Source: Commensalibacter sp963921845
GTDB taxonomy: Bacteria; Pseudomonadota; Alphaproteobacteria; Acetobacterales; Acetobacteraceae
Direction of reading: 5' to 3'
DNA: 25,370 bases
Assembly (NCBI RefSeq): GCF_963921845.1
Contig: NZ_CAWUGZ010000019.1
Location: forward strand, 1-25,370
The translations under genes were made by a program, and so were the position numbers. The number at the start of each line of letters is the position of its first letter. Position 1 is the stretch's first letter. Positions 7,976-14,813 of the stretch are shown here, in pieces. The notes under the pieces were generated by a model. That model was given only the letters and a program-made list of their open reading frames with translations. It did no database searches and was not told the origin of the DNA.

Positions 7976-8290
7976 GGTAAATCTCTAGGGAAGATAAAAT
8001 TGTTTGACACATAGCAATTCTGAAAGTTTGAAAAAAACTTATTCAAAGTAAACGTTAATTTAGTTCTAAATAATTTTTTCTCAATTAGTCTTTAGACTTA
8101 ATCAATAAAAATAATTTTTATTTGCTTCTAAATAATTTAAACACGTAAAGAATACAGTGTTTGCATGATCAGCAAATTGGAGTGTTAACCAAGCTGAAAC
8201 AATTATAATTTTGCTAAGAGTATGATAAATAAAATGTATAGGATTTGATCAGTAAATGGATTCTATTAAAAAAGGTACAAATAGGGGTTG
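7976..8290. promoter_or_regulatory. AT-rich divergent intergenic region between nirB and the SDR gene
   Basis: About 315 bases without a gene that must hold the promoters of both divergent units. Visible elements: TTGAC-ACAT-AGCAA at 8004-8017, matching 8 of 10 positions of the FNR/CRP-type TTGAT-N4-ATCAA consensus; TTTGC...GCAAA arms around ATGATCA at 8160-8176; and a 13-bp direct repeat TTCTAAATAATTT at 8064-8076 and 8126-8138. I could not fix a convincing sigma70 promoter for either gene. In DNA this AT-rich such matches arise easily by chance. Confidence 0.35.
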
Positions 8291-9097
8291 ATGAATAAAT
8301 TTTTAAGTATAGAGGATTTTTTTTCTATACCTACAACGTTGCCTCGTTTTGCTTTTATTACGGGGGGCACTGTTCGGTTAGGTAAAGAAATTGCGTTGAC
8401 CCTTGCCAAATTAGGTTTTGATATAGCCTTGCATTCAAGAACTATGACCGAGGAAGCCGATGACGTTAGGGAAGCAATTAAAAGTTTAGGTCGAAAAGTT
8501 ATAATATTGACGGCTGAACTTTCAAATCTTACAGAGGTCAACTCTTTAATACAACAAGCCAACGATAGGTTAGGAACGCTTGGAGTATTGGTTAATAATG
8601 CCAGTATGTTTAATCGAGATGAATGGGATGATGTAACCTTGGAAAGTTGGAATCAGCATCTCGTTCCGAATTTATGGGTTCCTTTTCAATTTATGCAGGA
8701 TTTTGCTAAACAATTACCGAGATCATCTTCAGGATGTATTATCAATATGTTGGATCAAAGGGTGTGGTCGCTAACCCCCCATTTTGTTAGTTATACCGTT
8801 TCAAAATCTGCCTTATGGACATTGACACAGACGATGGCGCTGGCATTAGCCTCTAAATCCATTCGTGTGAATGCCATAGGACCCGGCCCGACAATGGCAC
8901 ACAAAAGACAGACTAACGAACAGTTTCAACATCAATGTCAGTCCGTTCCCTTAGGATATGGGAGTACTGCCCCAGAAATTGCGCGCGCTATAGTTGCCCT
9001 TTTAACTTTGCCTTCGGTCACAGGTCAAATGATTGCTTTGGATGGGGGGCAACATCTCCAATGGTCATCGGAATCGAATCTCTATAAAGATGAATAG
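8291..9097 (+). CDS. SDR family oxidoreductase, pteridine reductase/FolM-like
   Basis: A 268-aa short-chain dehydrogenase. The NADPH-binding motif is TGGTVRLG (24-31), with the Arg seen in pteridine reductases; NNAS is at 102-105. The catalytic Tyr168-x3-Lys172 lies in SYTVSK. The usual catalytic Ser is replaced by Asp155 in INMLDQ, exactly 13 residues before the Tyr, as in trypanosomatid PTR1 (Asp181/Tyr194) and FolM-type dihydromonapterin reductases. VNAIGPGPT and a C-terminal LDGGQH also fit. folB follows 11 bases after the stop, supporting a pterin/folate role, for example reduction of a dihydropterin or dihydrofolate; the substrate is inferred. ATG at 8291 was chosen over the adjacent TTG at 8288. 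AGGGG at 8283-8287 is too close to be an ideal ribosome site. Confidence 0.88.
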   Translation: MNKFLSIEDFFSIPTTLPRFAFITGGTVRLGKEIALTLAKLGFDIALHSRTMTEEADDVREAIKSLGRKVIILTAELSNLTEVNSLIQQANDRLGTLGVLVNNASMFNRDEWDDVTLESWNQHLVPNLWVPFQFMQDFAKQLPRSSSGCIINMLDQRVWSLTPHFVSYTVSKSALWTLTQTMALALASKSIRVNAIGPGPTMAHKRQTNEQFQHQCQSVPLGYGSTAPEIARAIVALLTLPSVTGQMIALDGGQHLQWSSESNLYKDE

Positions 9098-9108
9098 CGT
9101 TATATAAA

Positions 9109-9510
9109 ATGAGTTTTTTCTCACATTGGAGTTATAACTATCCTTTACGGCGTATATTCATTCGTGACCTTACTCTTAATGCGCGTATTGGTGTATACGA
9201 CTACGAACAACAACAGTTGCAACGGTTGCAACTCAACATTTCCGTTGGAGTAAAAGATCAAAAGAAAATTGGTAAAGATGATCTTTCAAGGACTGTTTCT
9301 TATGAAGACATTGTTAATCAGGTTACAAAGATTGTTGCCCAGACCCATTTTCATTTAGTAGAGACGCTTGCTGAAACACTCGTCGAAGCGATAATGACCG
9401 ACACTCGAATTATCGTAATCAGGATACGTATTGAAAAACTTGATATTATCAGAGAAGCAAAGGGGGTGGGTGTCGAAATTGAACGTTGGAGGGATAAAAA
9501 AGAACAATAG
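9109..9510 (+). CDS. folB: Dihydroneopterin aldolase
   Basis: Converts 7,8-dihydroneopterin to 6-hydroxymethyl-dihydropterin and glycolaldehyde in folate biosynthesis. The 133-aa product shows the family pattern: IGVYDYEQQQLQRLQLNI with the likely active-site Glu33, TVSYEDIVN with Tyr65, HFHLVETLAETLVE, and IEKLDII with Lys110 in the place of the catalytic Lys, ending in KGVGVEIER. It is slightly longer than E. coli FolB because of an N-terminal extension of about 12 residues (SFFSHWSYNYPL), so translation could in principle start elsewhere, but no better start is visible. It lies 11 bases after the SDR gene, probably in the same transcript. Confidence 0.92.
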   Translation: MSFFSHWSYNYPLRRIFIRDLTLNARIGVYDYEQQQLQRLQLNISVGVKDQKKIGKDDLSRTVSYEDIVNQVTKIVAQTHFHLVETLAETLVEAIMTDTRIIVIRIRIEKLDIIREAKGVGVEIERWRDKKEQ

Positions 9511-9525
9511 GCAGTTTTTGCTTAT

Positions 9526-9556
9526 AGCTTATGGATTTTTACATCCATCGAAAGCT
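9526..9556 (+). terminator. Possible weak terminator hairpin after folB
   Basis: AGCTT-ATGGAT pairs with ATCCAT-cga-AAGCT around a TTTTAC loop: 11 base pairs with a 3-base bulge, starting 16 bases after the folB stop. No T-run follows, so it is not a classic intrinsic terminator. It could stabilise the mRNA end. Confidence 0.3.
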
Positions 9557-9888
9557 CTGAGGGTTCGATTATCAAAAGTGCTGAATGTACGGCAATAGAG
9601 TGCTAGGTAATAGGAATGCATCAAAATTTATGCACTATAGGTAAAAGTTAATAAAATAGCCCAGCAAATGTTGTAAAACGTAAGATGAAATAAATTTTTA
9701 TTAAGGTAGAAAAGTTAATAAAATTTTATGCTAAAAGGTTTGAAGAAAATAGGGGTAGGGGTAATAATTCAAACCCTTTAAAAATTCATATTTCAATTTG
9801 ATATAAGAGCGATGTATTGATTGAATGAGAAAGAGACCCAATTTCCACTTGTCGTAGGTAATAAAGGGGTCATAGTTTGATGTTATTG

Positions 9889-9921
9889 TATAAAACTAAT
9901 TGTTGCATAATTAGTTTTATA
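9889..9921. repeat. Perfect 13-bp inverted repeat with 7-nt loop
   Basis: TATAAAACTAATT (9889-9901) is the exact reverse complement of AATTAGTTTTATA (9909-9921); the loop is GTTGCAT. It lies far from any gene: 379 bases after folB and about 300 bases after the end of the FYDLN-acid gene on the opposite strand. It could be a bidirectional terminator, a mobile-element scar or a protein-binding site. There is no direct evidence for any of these. Confidence 0.6.
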
Positions 9922-10222
9922 TTAAGACCCTGTGCTATCATTTGAAGTTTTTATATTAACAATCTTTTAAAATCTCGAAAGCTTAACAAAAGAAATTTCT
10001 ATTGTGCCCTATTAAAGATAGATTAACGTTCATTGATAAATTATCTAATAATAAACGTTTGATTGATAGGCAAAAAATTTATTAATAAACCAATGAAAAA
10101 CACTTTTTGACTTCTCTGATACGGTTTTGATGAGAGATATTTTAGATATACAGAACGAGCAGAAACATGAGTTGTCTGAATTTTTACCAGAGAAATCAAT
10201 ATTAAATCTTGGGCGTCAAACG

Positions 10223-10546
10223 TTAAGAGTCGCCGTCATCGTCGACTTTGCTGACTTCAATTTCTGCACCGATAGCCTCGACGTCATCTTCAAGATCGGA
10301 AGTGTCCTCAATGACATCGTCGATGGTTTCGTCTTCTGCATCGAGGTCATCTGGATCAATCGTAGCGCTTATTTCTTTGTGTTGACCCAAGGAAGAATTT
10401 TCATCATCAAAAGGTCTTCCTCTAGGAAGCTCAATCGGTTGTTCTGTACCACATTTATAACAAACAGGTGGTGTTTTATTTAAATCATAAAAACGTGTGC
10501 CGCAGGAGCAACAAATCCGTTTAATTCCTAACTCCACTTTTACCAT
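10223..10546 (-). CDS. FYDLN-acid family zinc-ribbon protein (TIGR02300)
   Basis: A 107-aa protein of the alphaproteobacterial FYDLN-acid family, whose function is unknown. The N-terminal part has a zinc-ribbon with Cys12-x2-Cys15 and Cys29-x2-Cys32 and the name-giving RFYDLNKTP motif, followed by PIELPRGRP. The second half is very acidic (DPDDLDAEDETIDD and on), giving a strongly negative tail. In many alphaproteobacteria this gene lies divergent from aroA-cmk-rpsA, exactly as here, which supports both the gene and the taxonomic placement. The acidic tail and zinc ribbon suggest a nucleic-acid or RNA-polymerase-related role, but this is speculation. Confidence 0.92.
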   Translation of the reverse strand: MVKVELGIKRICCSCGTRFYDLNKTPPVCYKCGTEQPIELPRGRPFDDENSSLGQHKEISATIDPDDLDAEDETIDDVIEDTSDLEDDVEAIGAEIEVSKVDDDGDS

Positions 10547-10698
10547 TGATTAATCCTGTTCCAAATAAAAAATACTGACGACCCATGCCAGTTTATATCA
10601 AGTACGTCAAACGTATTATGACATAAATTATATTTTTGCTATTAATTTTATGGTAATTAGTCAAGACATGGGTAATGTTTTTTTAAGAAAGATGCGAA

Positions 10699-12042
10699 AT
10701 GGTCAATGCCTCGTTATTAAAACCGTTAACAGTCTCTTTTAACCCTTCTGCATTAAAAGGAGAAATTAGCGTTCCTGGGGATAAGTCCATAAGCCACCGT
10801 TCCTTAATGTTTTCTGCACTGGCTAAAGGTCGCTGTCGGGTAAGTGGGTTGCTTGAAGGCGAAGATGTATTAAGAACCACTGTTGCTATGAGAAAATTAG
10901 GCGCTAAAATTGAACGTCTCTCAGAAGGGATATGGCTTGTAGAGGGAAAAGGCATTGGAAAATTATCTGAGCCTGATGATGTTTTAGATTTAGGCAATTC
11001 TGGAACTTCCGCTCGATTGCTGAGTGGGATTTTATCCTCTCATCCGATGTTTAGTGTTCTAACGGGGGATGAAAGTTTACGAAGTAGGCCGATGTCCAGA
11101 GTAATTGTCCCTTTATCTACCAATGGATCGCAGTTTTTTAGTCGCGAAAAAGGACGTTTACCCCTTTCCATTGTTGGCTCTGTACAAACAAAGCCTATCA
11201 CCTATCGATTGCCAGTTGCTTCCGCACAAGTTAAATCAGCCATTTTATTGTCAGCGCTTAATGCACATGGGGTGACGCATGTGATAGAGCCCATCCCGAC
11301 CCGAGACCATACTGAAAATATGTTACGGTATTTTGGCTGTGAGGTAACAATTAAAAGTTTAGCAGAAGGCGGGAAAAGAATCGAAATTTGTGGACCTATT
11401 GAACTTGAAGCACACGATATTGTTGTGCCAGGCGATCCTTCTTCGGCGGCCTTTATCCTTGTTGCTGCCGCTATATGTAAAGGGTCAGAAGTTTATATTA
11501 GACATGTTGGGTTGAATCCATTACGAACCGGCTCTTTTAAAGTTTTACGTGCTATGGGGGCGAACCTTCGCATTCTTAATGAGCGACATGAAGGGGGTGA
11601 GATCGTTGGTGATTTGCTCATCCAAGGCAGTGATCTCCACGGTGTTGAGGTAAATGCATCGCTAGCGCCTTCAATGATTGATGAATATCCCATTTTAGCG
11701 GTCGCTGCAGCCTATGCTTCGGGCACGACGCGATTTAATGGATTAAAGGAATTACGCGTCAAAGAAAGTGATCGCTTTACCAGTATTGTGGCCATGTTAA
11801 AAGCCAATAAAGTAGAGGTGGAAACTGACGGGGACGATATGATTATTTATGGAAATGCTGGTTATGTTAAAGGTGGCGGAGTAGTTGAAACCCATATGGA
11901 TCACAGATTGGCGATGAGTGCTTCTATTTTAGGGCTTATCGCTAAGGAAAAAATAACCTTGGACGATGTAAGCTTTGTTAAAACAAGTTTTCCTAATTTT
12001 TATACGCTTTTAAACCAATTGGGGGCTGGATTTGAATTATGA
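10699..12042 (+). CDS. aroA: 3-phosphoshikimate 1-carboxyvinyltransferase (EPSP synthase)
   Basis: Joins phosphoenolpyruvate and shikimate 3-phosphate to EPSP in the shikimate pathway to aromatic amino acids and folate precursors. The 447-aa product has the substrate-binding motifs in order: PGDKSISHR with Lys29 (26-34), LGNSGTSAR (98-106), RPMSR (130-134), ASAQVKSA (174-181), TRDHTE (201-206), IDEYP with Asp328, KESDR with Glu356, and DHRLAMS (401-407). RPMSR, SAQVK and PTRDHT look like the class II type, but the GNSGT loop keeps Gly where the CP4 enzyme has Ala. The last four bases overlap the cmk start (ATGA), so aroA and cmk are translationally coupled. The divergent region to the FYDLN-acid gene holds a small palindrome, TACGTCAAACGTA (10603-10615), possibly an operator. 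Confidence 0.96.
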   Translation: MVNASLLKPLTVSFNPSALKGEISVPGDKSISHRSLMFSALAKGRCRVSGLLEGEDVLRTTVAMRKLGAKIERLSEGIWLVEGKGIGKLSEPDDVLDLGNSGTSARLLSGILSSHPMFSVLTGDESLRSRPMSRVIVPLSTNGSQFFSREKGRLPLSIVGSVQTKPITYRLPVASAQVKSAILLSALNAHGVTHVIEPIPTRDHTENMLRYFGCEVTIKSLAEGGKRIEICGPIELEAHDIVVPGDPSSAAFILVAAAICKGSEVYIRHVGLNPLRTGSFKVLRAMGANLRILNERHEGGEIVGDLLIQGSDLHGVEVNASLAPSMIDEYPILAVAAAYASGTTRFNGLKELRVKESDRFTSIVAMLKANKVEVETDGDDMIIYGNAGYVKGGGVVETHMDHRLAMSASILGLIAKEKITLDDVSFVKTSFPNFYTLLNQLGAGFEL

Positions 12043-12686
12043 AGCCTCCATTAACCATAGCGATTGACGGACCTTCTGGGGTGGGTAAAGGGACATTGGC
12101 CAAAGCTCTGGCCGAGCGTCTAGCCTTGCCTTATTTAGACACGGGATTATTGTATAGAGCCATAGCCAGAAAAATGTTGGACCTTAAGTTAGATAGTAAG
12201 GATAAACGATTAATTTCAATTGCAGAGGATTTGTCTCCAGAGGACTGGAATCGTAATGATTTACGTAGTCCCGAAGTTGATTTTGCGTCTAGTCAAATTG
12301 CCACGAATCCACTGATACGAAATGCACTTTTGAATCGACAAAGAAGTTTTGCCAAAGCCAAAGGGGGGGTTTTGGATGGGCGTGATATTGGTACGGTGGT
12401 TTTACCCCAAGCGCAGGTTAAACTGTACGTAACGGCTTCACCGAATGTGAGGGCAGAACGACGGTGGTCACAAAATGCTAAGGAAGAAGATATGAGTAAA
12501 AAAGAGCAACGTCTAAAAGAGATAAAAAAAGCGTTGCTTGAAAGAGACAGAGTCGATGAAACCCGAGCGGTTGCGCCACTAAAACCTGCGGAAGATGCGT
12601 TTATTCTCAATACAGATTTTTTGACTATAGATGAGGTGGTTGCGTTATCTTTAAAGTATATTTTTCAAAAAATGAACACAACCTGA
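12039..12686 (+). CDS. cmk: Cytidylate kinase
   Basis: Phosphorylates CMP and dCMP to the diphosphates with ATP. The 215-aa product has the P-loop GPSGVGKGT (11-19), DTGLLYRA (34-41) in place of the usual DTGAMYRA, GRDIGTVVLPQAQVKLYVTA for the nucleotide-binding core, and ERDRVDETRAVAPLKPAEDA for the lid and C-terminal region. Length is normal. Its start overlaps the aroA stop. The aroA-cmk-rpsA order is conserved in proteobacteria; here rpsA follows after 225 bases with its own probable promoter and leader. Confidence 0.96.
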   Translation: MKPPLTIAIDGPSGVGKGTLAKALAERLALPYLDTGLLYRAIARKMLDLKLDSKDKRLISIAEDLSPEDWNRNDLRSPEVDFASSQIATNPLIRNALLNRQRSFAKAKGGVLDGRDIGTVVLPQAQVKLYVTASPNVRAERRWSQNAKEEDMSKKEQRLKEIKKALLERDRVDETRAVAPLKPAEDAFILNTDFLTIDEVVALSLKYIFQKMNTT

Positions 12687-12711
12687 TACTAACGAATAAT
12701 TAAATACGTAA

Positions 12712-12740
12712 TTGACCGATAGTGCATTGATTTATCAAAT
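12712..12740 (+). promoter_or_regulatory. Predicted promoter of rpsA
   Basis: TTGACC (12712-12717, five of six -35 consensus bases) and TCAAAT (12735-12740, four of six -10 bases) are 17 bases apart. The start point would fall near 12747, giving a leader of about 165 nt that contains all four hairpins described next. Confidence 0.4.
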
Positions 12741-12761
12741 AAATTAGAATAAAATCCCTGC

Positions 12762-12882
12762 AATCTTTTTGAAAAAGATTTTCGTTCATTGCTCGAAAAG
12801 TCGTCTTTTCGAAGAAGTCGTATTTTGTTTATCAAAACGCGCATATTAAAGTCTGCATAGTAACAAGGTTCGATAGACCTTG
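12762..12882 (+). promoter_or_regulatory. Structured 5' leader of rpsA with four successive hairpins
   Basis: Four short inverted repeats lie in a row before rpsA. They are AATCTTTT/AAAAGATT (12762-12780), TCGAAAAG-tcgt-CTTTTCGA (12793-12812), TTTTG-tttat-CAAAA extended by CG/CG (12819-12839), and CAAGGT-tcgatag-ACCTTG (12864-12882). S1 represses its own translation in E. coli through a multi-hairpin leader, so this may be an analogous autoregulatory leader. The hairpins are seen in the sequence; the function is inferred. The first one could instead be a terminator for cmk, but no clean T-run follows. Confidence 0.5.
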
Positions 12883-12911
12883 AAGATTGTGACTGGAATT
12901 ACAGGAAACAC

Positions 12912-14645
12912 ATGGCTGAAGCCACAACACAAACTTCTCAAGACCATTTTAATGGTGAAGATTTTGCCACCCTTTTAGATGAAGCGCTCGGTAAAGATAT
13001 TGGTTTCGAAGGATCCGTCGTAACGGGAAAAATCCTTCGTATCGTTGACGATTATGCAATTGTTGATGTGGGTTTAAAAAGTGAGGGACGCGTCCTTCTT
13101 AAAGAATTTGGACTCGTATCAAGCAAGCCTGAAATTAAACCGGGCGATATGGTGGAACTTTATATTGAGCGTTACGAAGACCGTGACGGTTCAATCTTGC
13201 TGTCAAGAGAAAAAGCAAGAAGAGAAGAAGCTTGGTCGGCACTTGAAAAAGCATTTGAAAGCAATCAACGTATTAACGGTACTATTTTTGGTCGAGTTAA
13301 AGGTGGGTTTACCGTCGATTTAGGGGGTGCTATGGCATTTTTACCTGGATCGCAGGTCGATATTCGTCCTGTACGTGATATTAATCCTATGATTGGTGTT
13401 GCCCAGCCGTTTCAAATTTTAAAAATGGATCGTGCACGAGGCAATATCGTTGTGTCACGTCGTGCGGTATTAGAAGAAACCCGTGCGGAGCAACGCAGTG
13501 AATTAATACAAGGTCTTAAAGAGGGTATGATCCTTGATGGTGTTGTCAAGAATATTACCGATTATGGTGCCTTCGTCGATCTTGGGGGTGTTGATGGTTT
13601 GCTGCATGTCACAGACATTGCATGGAAGCGGGTTAACCATCCTTCCGAAGCGTTGCAAATTGGTCAACCTGTACGCGTTCAAGTGATACGTTTTAACTCG
13701 GAAACGCATCGTATTTCTTTAGGTATGAAGCAGCTCGAAGCCGATCCTTGGGAAAACGTTACGGTGAAATATCCTTCTGGTGCACGCTATTCAGGTCGTG
13801 TTACCAATATTACGGACTACGGCGCTTTTGTTGAATTGGAACCAGGCGTTGAAGGGCTTGTGCACATTTCTGAGATGTCATGGACTAAGAAAAATGTACA
13901 CCCGGGTAAAATTGTTTCAACTTCTCAAGAAGTGGATGTGGTTGTATTGGATGTTGACAGCTCCAAAAGACGTATATCTCTAGGGTTAAAACAAGTTCAG
14001 CCTAATCCTTGGGAACAATTTGCTGAATCCAATAAAGTAGGTTCTGTTATTGAAGGTGAAATTCGTAATATTACTGAATTTGGGTTATTTGTAGGGTTAT
14101 CGCCAGATATAGACGGTATGGTACATATGTCTGATCTGTCTTGGGACGAATCAGGTGAGGCAGCGATGGCACACTATAAAAAGGGTGATGTTGTTAAAGC
14201 AAAAGTTCTTGATGTTGATGTAGAAAAAGAAAGAATTTCTCTAGGGATTAAGCAATTAAAAGAAGATCCTGCGGCCGATTCCCTTTCCAAAGTCAATAAG
14301 GGCAATATTGTAACCTGTACGGTAACCGCTATACAGCAGAATGGTATTGAAGTCAGTGTCGATAACGTATTGACAGGGTTTATACGTCGAACTGAATTAT
14401 CAAGAGATAAAGCTGAACAAAGACCAGAGCGTTTTTCTGTTGGTGAGCGTGTGGATGCCAAAGTGGTTTCTGTTGATCGTGCTGCGCGTAAATTGACTTT
14501 GACGATCAAAGGAAGAGAAGTGGAAGAAGACAAACAGGCAATCTCTGATTATGGTTCATCCGATAGTGGTGCCTCTTTGGGTGATATTTTGGGTGCTGCT
14601 ATTAAAAGAAGAAATGAAAATGAGCCTGGCAACGAAGTAGATTAA
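12912..14645 (+). CDS. rpsA: 30S ribosomal protein S1
   Basis: Binds mRNA on the 30S subunit and helps initiate translation of structured or weakly Shine-Dalgarno-led messages. The 577-aa product has six S1 (OB-fold) repeats, starting near residues 35, 121, 205, 291, 378 and 464. The central ones show the strong pattern G-x5-NITDYGAFV-(D/E)L followed by GLLHVTDIAW or GLVHISEMSW, and RISLG-KQ at the end. The first two are degenerate, as expected for the ribosome- and S2-binding repeats. A Gly/Ser-rich tail follows. AGGAAAC precedes the ATG. The gene ends in a strong terminator at 14667-14699. The ihfB gene that often follows rpsA in proteobacteria is absent; the glycosyltransferase cluster follows instead. 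Confidence 0.97.
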   Translation: MAEATTQTSQDHFNGEDFATLLDEALGKDIGFEGSVVTGKILRIVDDYAIVDVGLKSEGRVLLKEFGLVSSKPEIKPGDMVELYIERYEDRDGSILLSREKARREEAWSALEKAFESNQRINGTIFGRVKGGFTVDLGGAMAFLPGSQVDIRPVRDINPMIGVAQPFQILKMDRARGNIVVSRRAVLEETRAEQRSELIQGLKEGMILDGVVKNITDYGAFVDLGGVDGLLHVTDIAWKRVNHPSEALQIGQPVRVQVIRFNSETHRISLGMKQLEADPWENVTVKYPSGARYSGRVTNITDYGAFVELEPGVEGLVHISEMSWTKKNVHPGKIVSTSQEVDVVVLDVDSSKRRISLGLKQVQPNPWEQFAESNKVGSVIEGEIRNITEFGLFVGLSPDIDGMVHMSDLSWDESGEAAMAHYKKGDVVKAKVLDVDVEKERISLGIKQLKEDPAADSLSKVNKGNIVTCTVTAIQQNGIEVSVDNVLTGFIRRTELSRDKAEQRPERFSVGERVDAKVVSVDRAARKLTLTIKGREVEEDKQAISDYGSSDSGASLGDILGAAIKRRNENEPGNEVD

Positions 14646-14666
14646 TTTTTACTTTGCTTTTATTTC

Positions 14667-14699
14667 AAAAAAAGGCATTGATAATTCAATGCCTTTTTT
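14667..14699 (+). terminator. Rho-independent terminator of rpsA
   Basis: GGCATTG (14674-14680) pairs with CAATGCC (14687-14693) around ATAATT; A-rich and T-rich flanks extend the pairing, and six T residues (14694-14699) follow. It lies 21 bases after the rpsA stop. Because the A-run precedes the stem, it could also work on the other strand. Confidence 0.92.
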
Positions 14700-14724
14700 G
14701 ATTCTGTGTCAGGATTTGTAAAAT

Positions 14725-14753
14725 TTGGCATATTTAAACATTACACGTATGTT
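14725..14753 (+). promoter_or_regulatory. Predicted promoter of the glycosyltransferase operon
   Basis: TTGGCA (14725-14730) and TATGTT (14748-14753) are 17 bases apart, just after the rpsA terminator and about 60 bases before the first glycosyltransferase gene. The -35 matches five of six consensus bases and the -10 four of six. Confidence 0.45.
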
Positions 14754-14813
14754 ATTTATGATTATATGAAAAAATTTTTATTGCTCTAAATTATCCATAA
14801 CCAAGAAAAAATC

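Larger units (their letters stand above)
9511..10222. other. Gene-free AT-rich stretch
   Basis: About 710 bases between folB and the FYDLN-acid gene in which I find no plausible protein gene and no tRNA. It contains an imperfect hairpin right after folB (9526-9556), a perfect 13-bp inverted repeat (9889-9921), and a 15-bp direct repeat AAAAGTTAATAAAAT at 9643-9657 and 9710-9724. A plus-strand open frame from 10127 runs antisense through the FYDLN-acid gene and looks like a shadow. The stretch may be a decayed gene or hold an unrecognised small RNA. Confidence 0.5.

Noticed and set aside
8160..8176. Operator palindrome TTTGC...GCAAA containing TGATCA
   Set aside because: The centres of the outer arms and the inner TGATCA differ by half a base, so it is not a true symmetric site. 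It is noted in the intergenic entry only.
10127..10483. 118-aa plus-strand open frame
   Set aside because: It runs antisense through most of the FYDLN-acid gene, which has clear zinc-ribbon motifs and conserved context. The plus-strand protein has no recognisable feature.
12727..12738. FNR-like TTGAT...ATCAA before rpsA
   Set aside because: The half-sites are separated by 2 bases instead of 4 and overlap the predicted rpsA promoter. The match is most likely due to AT-richness.
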